Below are positions 6,744 through 14,928 of a stretch of DNA of 64,000 nt, piece after piece (the first letter of the stretch is position 1; each line of letters begins with the position of its first letter). A model generated the notes under the pieces. That model saw only the letters and a list, made by a program, of their open reading frames with translations, ran no database searches and was not told where the DNA came from. This DNA comes from Nocardiopsis_B mangrovi (GTDB lineage: Bacteria; Actinomycetota; Actinomycetes; Streptosporangiales; Streptosporangiaceae), in assembly GCF_042653925.1 (NCBI RefSeq), contig NZ_JBHSFQ010000022.1, forward strand, positions 1 through 64,000, read 5' to 3'. Both the position numbers and the translations under genes were made by a program.

Positions 6744-9700
6744 GTGAGCACCATCCTCGTCCGCCGGCCGCCCCGCCGCCCCGGGCCGGATATGCCCGAC
6801 GGAGAGCTCCAGCTCCAAGAGCCGCCCGTGCTCCCCGAGGAGCAGTCGACCATGTCGGCGGTGTTCAACTACCTGCCGATGGCGATGACCTCCATGGCGA
6901 TGGTGCTGCTGTTCATCCGGCCCGGTGCCCAGGGCAGCGCCGTCAACACCTACATGCCCTACGTCGCCGGCGGGATGATGCTCCTCGGCGCCGTCGCCAT
7001 GCTGGTGGGCCAGTACTGGCGCGCCCGCAGCGAGCGCAAGCGCCAGCTCAACGGCGACCGGCGCGACTACCTGCGCTACCTCACCCAGAGCAGGGCCAAA
7101 GCGCGCGAGGTGGTCACCGCCCAGCGCGACGCCATGCTCTGGCGCGCCCCCGCCCCCGACGCGCTGTGGTCCCTGGTGCGGACCTCGCGGCTGTGGGAGC
7201 GCCGCACCACGCACGACGACTTCGCCGAGGTCCGGCTGGCGGTGGGCGAGCAGGCGATGCGCATGCGCATCGCCCCGCTGTCCACGAAGCCGGTCGAGGA
7301 CCTCGAACCGCTCAGCGCCCATGCGCTGCGCCGCTTCATCCGCGCCTACGCCACGGTCGAGGACCAGCCCGTCGCCGTCTACCTGCGCGGGTACTCCCGC
7401 GTCTCGCTCGAGGGCGACGCCGAGGCCGCCCGCTCCATGGTGCGCTCCATGATCGGCCAGCTCGCCGTCTTCCACGCCCACGACGACCTCCGCATCGCCG
7501 TCTGCGTCTCCGACGACCGGCGCGCCGAGTGGGACTGGGTCAAGTGGCTGCCCCACACGATGCACCCCACCGAACGCGACGGCGCCGGGCCGGTCCGGCT
7601 GATCGGCGGCGACGCCGCCGAAGTGGAGCGCGTCATGGGCGCCGACTTCGCCGACCGCTCCCGCTTCGAGCCCGGTGCCGCCCCCACGCGCGAGGAGCCC
7701 TTCACCGTCATCGTCGTCGACAGCGGGCAGGCGCAGTCCGCCACGCGGTTCGACTCCGGCGGCTACCGCAACGCCGTCGTGGTGCACATCGACGACCCGC
7801 TGCCGTGGGACGGCGCCCCGTTCACACTGGGCCTGCGCGTGGAGCCCGACGCCCTGGAGGTGGTCGGCCAGGACCACAGCGGACGGCGCACCCTCACCCC
7901 GCTCGGCCGCCCCGACTCCCTCAGCCCGTCGCGCGCCCGCGCGCTGGCCCGGCTGCTGGCCCCCTACCGGATGAGCCTGGCCACCGAGGTGGTCGAGCCG
8001 CTGGTCACCGACTTCGAGCTGACGTCGCTGCTGGGCATCTCCAACCTGCACACCCACGACACCGGCCGGATGTGGCACGAGCTGCGCGCCGGATCCCGGC
8101 TTCGGGTCCCCATCGGCATCGAGGAGAACGGCGCCCCGCTCGAACTCGACCTCAAGGAGTCCGCGCTGGGCGGGATGGGCCCGCACGGCATGCTCATCGG
8201 GGCGACCGGGTCGGGGAAGAGCGAACTGCTGCGCACGCTCGTGCTGTCGCTGGCGCTCACCCACTCCCCCGAGACCCTGAACTTCGTGCTCGTCGACTTC
8301 AAGGGCGGGGCGACCTTCATCGGCCTGGACAAGCTGCGCCACACCTCGGCGCTGATCACCAACCTCGCCGACGAGGTCACCCTCGTCGAGCGCATGCAGG
8401 ACGCCCTGCACGGCGAGCTGATCCGCCGCCAGGAGCAGCTGCGCGCCGCCGGCAACTTCAGCTCCATCCACGAGTACGAGAAGGGCCGCCAGGCCAACCC
8501 GTCGATGGAGCCCATGCCCACGCTGTTCGTCGTGGTCGACGAGTTCAGCGAGCTGCTGGCCGCCCACCGCGACTTCATGGAGCTGTTCGTGATGATCGGG
8601 CGCCTGGGCCGCAGCCTGGGCGTGCACCTGCTCCTGGCCTCCCAGCGCCTGGACGAGGGCCGGATGCACCAGCTGGAGAGCCACCTGTCCTACCGGATCG
8701 CGCTGCGCACCTTCTCCGCGATCGAGAGCCGCGGCGTCCTGGGCGTGCCCGACGCCCACCAGCTCCCCCCCGCCCCCGGCAACGGGTTCCTCAAGACCGG
8801 AACCGACACGCTGACCCGGTTCAAGGCCGCCTACGTCTCCGGCGCCTACCGGGTGCGCCGGCGCACCGGGACGCAGGCCGCCTCGGCCGCCGAGATCGTC
8901 CCCTTCCTGTCGGCCTACGTCGCCGGACGCACCCCTGTGGTGGAGCCTGAGGTCGCCCCCGAGGTGGAGGAGGCGGACGAGGACGTCCCGAGCCTGCTCA
9001 GCGTCGCCTTGGAGCGCCTGCACGAGGCCGGCCCGCCGGCGCGGCGGGTCTGGCTGCCGCCGCTGGACGTGCCGCCCACCCTCGACGAGCTGTTCGAAAT
9101 GGTCGGCCGACCCCTTCCGCCGGGGGGCCTGGGGTGGTCCTCCGATCCCGTGCTGGAGGTCCCGCTCGGCGTGATCGACCGCCCGTTCGAGCAGCTGCGC
9201 CTGCCGCTCAAGGCCGAGATGCTCGGCGCGGGCGGCAACATCGGCATCGCCGGCGGCCCGCAGAGCGGCAAGAGCACCATGGTCGTCAACCTGGTCTGCG
9301 CGCTCGCGCTGACCAACACCCCGAGCCAGGTCCAGTTCTACGCGCTCGACTTCGGCGGCGGCGCGCTCCAGGCGCTCACCGGGCTGCCGCACGTGGGCAG
9401 CGTGGTGGGCCGGATGGACGTCGACCGCATCAACCGGACCGTGTCGGAGATGCTGGAGATCATCACCCACCGCGAGCAGTTCTTCGCCGCCAACGGGATC
9501 GACTCCATGGCCACCTACCGCCGGCGCCGGAGCGCCGGGGAGTTCGCCGACGAGTCCTACGGCGACGTGTTCCTGGTGATCGACGGCTGGTCCACGATCC
9601 GCCAGGACTTCATGGACCTGGTCACCCCGCTCACCCAGCTCGCCCAGCGCGGGCTGAGCTACGGCCTCCACCTCATCGTCGCCTCCCCGCGGTGGGCCGA

Positions 9701-10730
9701 CATCCAGTCGGGCGTGCGCGACCTGCTGGGGACCCGCTTCGAGCTGCGGCTGGGCGACGCCGTCGACTCCACCGTCAACATGCGCAAGGCCCAGACCGTG
9801 CCGCGCATCGCGGGCCGCGGCCTCACCCACGACCAGTACCACTTCCTGACCGGCCTGCCGCGGGCCGACGGCGTGCCCGACCCGGTGTCGCTGTCGGTCG
9901 GGGTGACCGAGCTGGTCCGGCGCGCCGCCGACGCGTGGGACGGCCCCGAGGCGCCGCCCGTGCGCACGCTCCCGCCCCGGCTCCTCGCCGCCGAACTGCC
10001 GGCGGCCGAGCTCACCGAGTTCGGCGGCCTGCGGGTGCCCCTGGGCCTGGAGGGGCGCGGCATGCGCCCGTTCTGGCACGACTTCTCACAGACGCCGCAC
10101 CTGCTCGTCGTCGGCGACACCGAGACCGGCAAGACCACCCTGCTGCGGCACATCACCAACGCCATCAGGGAGCACTACGACACCGACAACGCGCGGGTGG
10201 TCCTGGTCGACCTGCGCCGCCAGCTCTTCGACGCGATCCCCAAGGAGCAGCAGCTCGGGTACGCGGTGTCGTCGGAGAGTGCGCGCGAGATGATGGGCGC
10301 CGCCGCGCACGCGATGAAGGTGCGCATCCCCGGCCCCGACATCACGCCCGACCGGCTGCGCCGCCGCGACTGGTGGACCGGCCCGGAGCTGTTCATCGTC
10401 ATCGACGACTACGACCTGGTCTCCGGCAGCGGCGCGAGCCTGCTCAGCCCGATCGTGGAGATGCTGCCGCAGGCCGCCGACATCGGCATGCACCTGATCG
10501 TCGCGCGGGCGGCGGGCGGGTTCGGCCGGGCCACCGCGGATCCCGCCATCCGGGCGCTCATCGACACCAACACCCCCAGCATCATGCTGTCGAGCCCGCC
10601 GTCGGAAGGGGTGCTCTTCGGCAACGTGCGCGCCCAGCGCATGGCCCCGGGACGGGCCCTGTGGATCTCCCGCCGCGACCCGATCCCCGTCCAGCTCGCC
10701 ATCGCCGAGGGCATGGAAGACGAGGACTGA
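6744..10730 (+). CDS. eccC: ESX ATPase EccC (fused EccCa-EccCb, three FtsK/SpoIIIE domains)
   Basis: 1328 residues starting at a GTG after CAGGAGG. Two membrane helices (about 43-58 and 72-90) are followed by three FtsK/SpoIIIE ATPase modules. Walker A lysines are K492 (GATGSGKS), K843 (GGPQSGKS) and K1130 (GDTETGKT). The first module has a full Walker B (VVVDEFSELL). The second and third have VIDGW and VIDDY without the catalytic Glu, so only ATPase 1 looks fully competent, as known for EccC. The motor recognises the C-terminal signal of Esx partners and drives export. The single-chain form contrasts with the split EccCa/EccCb of mycobacterial ESX-1. Divergent from eccD. Confidence 0.96.
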   Translation: MSTILVRRPPRRPGPDMPDGELQLQEPPVLPEEQSTMSAVFNYLPMAMTSMAMVLLFIRPGAQGSAVNTYMPYVAGGMMLLGAVAMLVGQYWRARSERKRQLNGDRRDYLRYLTQSRAKAREVVTAQRDAMLWRAPAPDALWSLVRTSRLWERRTTHDDFAEVRLAVGEQAMRMRIAPLSTKPVEDLEPLSAHALRRFIRAYATVEDQPVAVYLRGYSRVSLEGDAEAARSMVRSMIGQLAVFHAHDDLRIAVCVSDDRRAEWDWVKWLPHTMHPTERDGAGPVRLIGGDAAEVERVMGADFADRSRFEPGAAPTREEPFTVIVVDSGQAQSATRFDSGGYRNAVVVHIDDPLPWDGAPFTLGLRVEPDALEVVGQDHSGRRTLTPLGRPDSLSPSRARALARLLAPYRMSLATEVVEPLVTDFELTSLLGISNLHTHDTGRMWHELRAGSRLRVPIGIEENGAPLELDLKESALGGMGPHGMLIGATGSGKSELLRTLVLSLALTHSPETLNFVLVDFKGGATFIGLDKLRHTSALITNLADEVTLVERMQDALHGELIRRQEQLRAAGNFSSIHEYEKGRQANPSMEPMPTLFVVVDEFSELLAAHRDFMELFVMIGRLGRSLGVHLLLASQRLDEGRMHQLESHLSYRIALRTFSAIESRGVLGVPDAHQLPPAPGNGFLKTGTDTLTRFKAAYVSGAYRVRRRTGTQAASAAEIVPFLSAYVAGRTPVVEPEVAPEVEEADEDVPSLLSVALERLHEAGPPARRVWLPPLDVPPTLDELFEMVGRPLPPGGLGWSSDPVLEVPLGVIDRPFEQLRLPLKAEMLGAGGNIGIAGGPQSGKSTMVVNLVCALALTNTPSQVQFYALDFGGGALQALTGLPHVGSVVGRMDVDRINRTVSEMLEIITHREQFFAANGIDSMATYRRRRSAGEFADESYGDVFLVIDGWSTIRQDFMDLVTPLTQLAQRGLSYGLHLIVASPRWADIQSGVRDLLGTRFELRLGDAVDSTVNMRKAQTVPRIAGRGLTHDQYHFLTGLPRADGVPDPVSLSVGVTELVRRAADAWDGPEAPPVRTLPPRLLAAELPAAELTEFGGLRVPLGLEGRGMRPFWHDFSQTPHLLVVGDTETGKTTLLRHITNAIREHYDTDNARVVLVDLRRQLFDAIPKEQQLGYAVSSESAREMMGAAAHAMKVRIPGPDITPDRLRRRDWWTGPELFIVIDDYDLVSGSGASLLSPIVEMLPQAADIGMHLIVARAAGGFGRATADPAIRALIDTNTPSIMLSSPPSEGVLFGNVRAQRMAPGRALWISRRDPIPVQLAIAEGMEDED

Positions 10731-10853
10731 CCCGGTGGCGCCGACCCCCCACGCAGCGCACCGCTCCGGCCCGCCCGCGCCCCCGGGCCCGGGCCCGCGC
10801 GACGGCGACCCCGCCGCCGCCGACCGGGGCCGCGGCGGCCGGGCCGCCCGGCC

Positions 10854-10871
10854 CGCCGCCCCGGGGCGGCG
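10854..10871. terminator. GC palindrome between eccC and the VOC gene
   Basis: An 18-bp perfect palindrome directly before the VOC stop codon, at the convergent end of eccC and the VOC gene. The flanking 10731-10853 is nearly pure G/C and holds several further short inverted repeats. Terminator role inferred from position. Confidence 0.35.
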
Positions 10872-10872
10872 C

Positions 10873-11250
10873 TCACTCCTGGAGCACCGACAGCACGTTG
10901 CCGGCGGGGTCGGTGAACCAGGCGATCAGCGGGCCGCCGCCCCGGAACACGCCCGTGGAGTCGATGTCGAACCCTTCCGGGCGCTCGAACTCCACCCCGT
11001 GCTCGGACAGGCGGGCGACCGCCTCGTCGATGTCGGGCACCGGGAAGTTCAGCACGGTGAAGGTCGCCGGGACGTGGTCCTCCTTGGGGTAGACGAAGAC
11101 GTTCGCCCCGCCCGCCAGGTGGAGCGCCAGCGACTCGTACTCCTCAGACGGGCTCGACACCCGCAGCCCCAGGGTCTCGGAGTAGAACCGCCGCGCCGCG
11201 GCGATGTCGTCGACCGAGAAACCGCTGAACGCGTTGCTGTTGGCGAGCAT
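10873..11250 (-). CDS. VOC (glyoxalase/bleomycin-resistance) fold protein
   Basis: 125 residues from an ATG at 11250 after a GAGGAGGAG site; the longer in-frame start at 11361 would add an Arg/Gly-rich stretch with no family match. Two beta-alpha-beta-beta-beta modules: FSVDDIAAARRFYSETLGLRV and NFPVPDIDEAVARLSEHGVEF, ending in FTDPAGNVLSVLQ. This is the compact VOC family of antibiotic-binding, isomerase or dioxygenase-like proteins, usually dimeric and often metal-binding. Substrate cannot be told. It sits between eccC and mycP on the opposite strand, probably unrelated to secretion. Confidence 0.85.
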   Translation of the reverse strand: MLANSNAFSGFSVDDIAAARRFYSETLGLRVSSPSEEYESLALHLAGGANVFVYPKEDHVPATFTVLNFPVPDIDEAVARLSEHGVEFERPEGFDIDSTGVFRGGGPLIAWFTDPAGNVLSVLQE

Positions 11251-11447
11251 GGACGCTCCTCCTCGTCCGGGCGGCGCGCACGGGCGCGCGCCGCGATGGG
11301 AACGGCGCCGGGAGCCGCGGCCGGCACCGCGGGCACGGCTACCCCCCAGGCGGGGACTCACGCGCCCGGCCCGCGAACAGCGCTCCGCCCTCCCGCCCGT
11401 TCCGTCCCCTCAGACCAAGCCCCGACGGGGCGTAAGGAGCTCCTCCG

Positions 11448-12773
11448 ATGACCGTGCGGATGTGGACGAGGGCGGCCCTGGCCGCACGGTGCCGGCCGGT
11501 CGCCGTCGCCGCCACCGCCTGCGTCGTCATGGCGGGCGGGTCCGCCGCCCCTGCCCTGGCCTCCCCGGCACCGGATCCCTCCCCGGGCGCCTCCACGGAG
11601 GCGGAGGCCGAGGCCGAGGCGGGAGCCGAGGCGCTGCCCGCGATCGGGGTCGCCCCCGATGGAGAGTGCGTGGCCGCGTCGTCCACGGTCGTGGAACAGG
11701 AACCGTGGACCGCCCCGCTGCTCGACCTCCCGCGGGCCTGGGACCTGTCGGAGGGCGCCGGAACCACCGTCGCCATCCTCAGCAGCGGGATCGACCCGGA
11801 CGTCGCCGCCGTGAGCCGGGCGCTGGCGGGCTCCGGCGGGCAGGACTGCCGCGGCTACGGCACGTTCCTGGCGGGGCTGGTCGCCGCCCGCGCGCAAGGC
11901 GGCAGCGGGCTCACGGGGGTCGCCCCGGCCGCGCGGGTGATCGATGTCCCGGTGATGAACGCCGCGGGGCGCGCCACAGCGGACAGCATCGCCAGCGGCA
12001 TCGAGACCGCGGCCGGCGAAGGGGCCGGGGTCGTGCTGGTCGGTGCGGCGATCGCCGAATCCAGCCGCGGGCTGGAGGCGGCGGTGTCCGCCGCGTCCGA
12101 AGCCGACGCCCTCGTCGTGGCGCCCGCGACGGTCGCCATCGACGGCACCTCCGTCCCGGCGGCGCCCGGCAGCCATCCGGCCGCGGTCAGCGTCGCGGCG
12201 GTCGGGGTGGAGGGCGCCCCCGTCGCCTCGTCCCCGGCTCTGGACGCCGACGGCGGAACCGCGCGGGTGGACCTGACCGCCCCCGGCGACCTGGTCGTCA
12301 GCGTGGGCCCCGGAGGAGACGGCCACTTCGTGGGCTCCGGGGACGTCGTCGCGGCCGGGTTCGTGGCGGGAACCGCGGCCCTGCTGCGCTCCTACGATCC
12401 CGCTCTGTCGGCGCCCGAGGTCCGCGAACGGCTGCTCGCCACCGCCTACCCTTCGCCCAACGGGGCCGGCGACACGCTGCGCGGCAGCGGCCGGGTGGAC
12501 CCGGTCGGCGCGCTCACCTCGGCTCCCGCGGTATCCGGCGAGGACGCCTCGCTGGGGTCCGCCTTCGTGCCCGACCCCGGTCCGGGCGCGGTGTCCTGGC
12601 CCAGCACGCTGGCCGTGGTGGGCGGCGCGGCGGCACTCATCCTCACCACCGTCGCGCTCGGCGTGCTGATCCCCCGTGGCCGCAAACGCGCCTGGCGCGC
12701 CGCCCGCCGCGGGGAGCGCCGGGCATTGGACCCGGAACCCCGCCGCCCCGCCTGGATGGCGTCGAAGAGCTGA
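11448..12773 (+). CDS. mycP: Mycosin-like ESX protein lacking the catalytic triad (pseudoprotease)
   Basis: 441 residues: signal peptide (cut near ALA-SP at 38-40), Glu/Ala-rich linker, the mycosin lead-in PWTAPLLDLPRAWDLSEGAGTTVAIL, a subtilisin-fold domain, and a C-terminal membrane anchor (about 388-408) with a basic tail. The triad positions are changed: Asp is S112 (AILSSG), His is Y137 (RGYGT) and Ser is V300 (GDVVAAGF). The oxyanion Asn is T228. C73 and C134 can form the N-terminal disulfide of mycosins. In mycobacteria, mycosin stabilises the ESX membrane complex independently of proteolysis, so a structural role is likely. A ribosome site (AAGGAGCTCC) precedes the ATG. Confidence 0.88.
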   Translation: MTVRMWTRAALAARCRPVAVAATACVVMAGGSAAPALASPAPDPSPGASTEAEAEAEAGAEALPAIGVAPDGECVAASSTVVEQEPWTAPLLDLPRAWDLSEGAGTTVAILSSGIDPDVAAVSRALAGSGGQDCRGYGTFLAGLVAARAQGGSGLTGVAPAARVIDVPVMNAAGRATADSIASGIETAAGEGAGVVLVGAAIAESSRGLEAAVSAASEADALVVAPATVAIDGTSVPAAPGSHPAAVSVAAVGVEGAPVASSPALDADGGTARVDLTAPGDLVVSVGPGGDGHFVGSGDVVAAGFVAGTAALLRSYDPALSAPEVRERLLATAYPSPNGAGDTLRGSGRVDPVGALTSAPAVSGEDASLGSAFVPDPGPGAVSWPSTLAVVGGAAALILTTVALGVLIPRGRKRAWRAARRGERRALDPEPRRPAWMASKS

Positions 12774-12897
12774 GCACGGATCCCGAAGACGAACCGGGCC
12801 GGGCGATCCACGGCCGGCCCGCGCTCCCCCGTCCAGCGAGCCGACGGCCCCTGGACCCCCCGCGCTCTCCCCCCTCCTCCCCCAAGGCGCTGACACG

Positions 12898-13440
12898 ATG
12901 ACCACGGATGACATCCGCTCGACCCGCCAGAAGCTGGTCCTCGACCACTTCCACGACGAGGTCCGCCAGGACTGGGACGACGTCCTGGCGACCTTTCCGC
13001 ACCCCCGCTACGAGCTGATCGCCACCATGACGGTCCACGACGGCGACCGGGCCGTGCGCGGCTACTACCACGACACCCGGACCGCCTTCCCCGACCAGGA
13101 CCACGAGATCATCGCCCTGCGCCACAGCGACGACGCCGTGATCGTCGAGTTCTGGCTGACGGGCACCCATCTCGGCCCGCTCGGCGCGATCCCGCCCACC
13201 GGCAACCGCTTCCGCGTGCGCATGACGGCGTACTTCATCTTCGACGCCGATGAGAACCTGGTCTGCGAGCGCGTCTACTTCGACAGCCTGACGATGCTCA
13301 AGCAGCTGATCGGCGGCCTCAACCTGAAGAACCCGAGGAACTGGATCCTCGCCGCCCGCTGCCTCAGGGGCCTGCTGAAGGAGGCGGGGGGCGAGCCGCA
13401 CCCCGACCTCGTCACCACCCCGGCGGCCGGACGTCGGTGA
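12898..13440 (+). CDS. NTF2/SnoaL-like protein
   Basis: 180 residues from the ATG at 12898 (AAGG nearby). The pattern of an N-terminal helix, MTVHDGDRAVRGYYHDTRTAFPDQDHEIIALRHSDDAVIVEFWLTGTHLG, and RMTAYFIFDADENLVCERVYFD fits the SnoaL/ester-cyclase type of NTF2 fold: a cone-shaped pocket with conserved His/Asp. The C-terminal 45 residues extend beyond the usual domain. Members are cyclases, hydratases or unassigned. No pathway genes are adjacent, so the substrate is unknown. An upstream in-frame extension lies inside mycP and is not credible. Confidence 0.75.
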   Translation: MTTDDIRSTRQKLVLDHFHDEVRQDWDDVLATFPHPRYELIATMTVHDGDRAVRGYYHDTRTAFPDQDHEIIALRHSDDAVIVEFWLTGTHLGPLGAIPPTGNRFRVRMTAYFIFDADENLVCERVYFDSLTMLKQLIGGLNLKNPRNWILAARCLRGLLKEAGGEPHPDLVTTPAAGRR

Positions 13441-13460
13441 CGGTCGGCGGCATCGCCCGG

Positions 13461-13486
13461 GAGCCGCGCCGAAGCCGGCGCGGCTC
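13461..13486. terminator. Hairpin after the SnoaL-like gene
   Basis: Positions 13461-13470 pair perfectly with 13477-13486 around a six-base loop (GAAGCC), between two convergent genes. Confidence 0.55.
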
Positions 13487-13516
13487 GCGGGCGAGGGGAA
13501 CGAAGAGCTCGTGCGA

Positions 13517-13565
13517 CCGGTGGCTCGCAGGCCGGCGGGGAGGTTCCGGCGCCACGAGCCACCGG
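13517..13565. terminator. Second inverted repeat in the same convergent gap
   Basis: Positions 13517-13527 pair perfectly with 13555-13565 (11 bp) across a 27-base loop. It lies 40 bp from the stop of the secreted repeat protein on the minus strand and may terminate it. Confidence 0.4.
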
Positions 13566-13605
13566 GGCGGTGCCCCCTCAAGCCGCCATCGCGGCAGGGG
13601 CCCTG

Positions 13606-14031
13606 CTAGGCGGGGACGCCCGGCAGCATCGGCGTGGTCGGCAGCTGAGGCGTGACCGGCGTGCCCGGCCGGCTCGGCAGCATGGGCGTGAGCGGCTCGC
13701 TCAGCGTGCCCGCCACGGCCAGTGAGCCCGGTTCGGTCGGCGCCGGGGCCTCGCAGTCGTCGCCCGCCGGGATGCCGCCTTCGTCGCCGCCCGGCAGCTC
13801 GATCCCCTCGTCGTCGCCGCCCGGGATGCCGCCTTCATCGCCGCCCGGCAGCTCGATCCCTTCGTCGTCGCCGCCCGGCAGCGGCGGAACCCCGGGCACG
13901 CCGGAGGGAATCCCGGGCGGGCAGTCCGGCTCGTACGGGGTGTCGGCGAACACGGCGGCGCTGCCGGCGCCGAACATGATGGCCGCACCGACGCCGGCGA
14001 CGGTGGCGATCCTTCGCAGGGACCGTGACAT
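13606..14031 (-). CDS. Secreted acidic Pro/Gly repeat protein
   Basis: 141 residues. A signal peptide with Arg-rich start (MSRSLRRIATVAGVGAAIMF) has a likely cut after AVFA at residue 29. Residues 53-90 contain two copies of the 18-residue unit GGDDEGIELPGGDEGGIP, strongly acidic and bounded by the only two cysteines (C37 and C93). The last 30 residues are Pro/Thr-rich (TPMLPSRPGTPVTPQL) and may span the cell wall. No enzymatic domain. It is divergent from a two-component system whose sensor has similar V/I-P-x-G-D units in its external loop. A cell-surface or ion-binding role is possible; function unknown. Confidence 0.8.
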   Translation of the reverse strand: MSRSLRRIATVAGVGAAIMFGAGSAAVFADTPYEPDCPPGIPSGVPGVPPLPGGDDEGIELPGGDEGGIPGGDDEGIELPGGDEGGIPAGDDCEAPAPTEPGSLAVAGTLSEPLTPMLPSRPGTPVTPQLPTTPMLPGVPA

Positions 14032-14152
14032 AGGGGGTTCCCTTCATCGTTGGCTCTGCCCCGGCGGATGCTCCGCCGGGGCGGCCGCAGCGGAGCGCCG
14101 CGGCCGGGACCCATGCAGCCGGAAAGGGGTTATCGTCGGCGTCTGGCGATTT

Positions 14153-14169
14153 CCATATGCCGGCCATAT
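14153..14169 (+). promoter_or_regulatory. CCATAT direct repeat with 11-bp period, candidate response-regulator box
   Basis: CCATAT occurs at 14153-14158 and 14164-14169, exactly one helical turn apart, with CCGG after each copy. OmpR/PhoB-type regulators bind direct repeats of this spacing. It lies in the divergent gap between the secreted repeat protein and the response regulator, about 95 bp before the latter. Confidence 0.5.
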
Positions 14170-14262
14170 CCCCGGCACGGGATCATGTCCTTTCCGGGCG
14201 GCCGGCGTCGGCGAGTGCCACCGGGTCGGGCACACAAGCCGGGCAGGACGAAAGGATGAGGC

Positions 14263-14928
14263 GTGCGGGTGCTGGTCGTGGAGGACGAAGCCTTCCTCGC
14301 CGAGGCATTGCAGTCCGGTCTGCGCAGGGAGGGCATGGCCGTCGACATCGCCGACGACGGGGCGACGGCGCTGGAGAACGTGGCGGTCAACGACTACGAC
14401 GTTGTGGTGCTGGACCGCGATCTGCCGGGCGTCCACGGAGACGACGTCTGCCGCCATGTGGTGGCCACCCGCCCGGAGTGCCGGATCCTGATGCTCACCG
14501 CGGCCGGACGACTGTCCGACAAGGTCGACGGGCTGCGGCTCGGCTCCGACGACTACCTGGTCAAACCGTTCGACTTCCCCGAACTCGTCGCGCGGCTGTT
14601 CGCCCTGCGGCGGCGTGGCCCCGCTGCGCACCCCCCGGTGCTGACCTTCGCCGACGTCCGGCTCGATCCCGCGCGCCGCGACGCCCACCGCGGTGCCGAC
14701 CCCTTGCGCCTGACGCGCAAGGAGTTCGCCGTCCTGGAACTGCTCCTGCGCGCGGACGGGGCCGTGCTGAGCGCCGAGCACCTGCTGGAGAAGGCGTGGG
14801 ACGCCCATGCCGATCCGTTCACCAACGCGGTCCGCATCACCGTCTCCACCCTGCGGCGCAAACTCGGCGCCCCGCCGATCCTGCACACCGCCACCGGGGT
14901 CGGCTACTACCTCGCCACCGCCCCATGA
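14263..14928 (+). CDS. OmpR/PhoB-family response regulator
   Basis: 221 residues from a GTG at 14263 preceded by AAAGGA. Receiver domain about 1-118 with the acidic pair E7-D8, phospho-acceptor D51 (VVLDRDLPG), the conserved Thr in MLTAAG and Lys in YLVKPF. The winged-helix DNA-binding domain follows (PLRLTRKEFAVLELLL through TVSTLRRKLG, ending TATGVGYYLA). It overlaps the sensor kinase gene by ATGA, so the two are co-translated. Predicted to control itself and the divergent secreted protein through the CCATAT repeat. Confidence 0.93.
   Translation: MRVLVVEDEAFLAEALQSGLRREGMAVDIADDGATALENVAVNDYDVVVLDRDLPGVHGDDVCRHVVATRPECRILMLTAAGRLSDKVDGLRLGSDDYLVKPFDFPELVARLFALRRRGPAAHPPVLTFADVRLDPARRDAHRGADPLRLTRKEFAVLELLLRADGAVLSAEHLLEKAWDAHADPFTNAVRITVSTLRRKLGAPPILHTATGVGYYLATAP

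Noticed and set aside
6630..10079. 1149-residue minus-strand open frame opposite eccC
   Set aside because: It is the antisense frame of a high-GC gene (Gly/Asp/Glu/His/Val-rich, low complexity). eccC has clear ATPase motifs on the plus strand.
12043..12276. Possibility that mycP is a pseudogene
   Set aside because: The frame is uninterrupted from signal peptide to anchor with normal codon bias. Loss of catalytic residues alone without stops or frameshifts points to a functional pseudoprotease.
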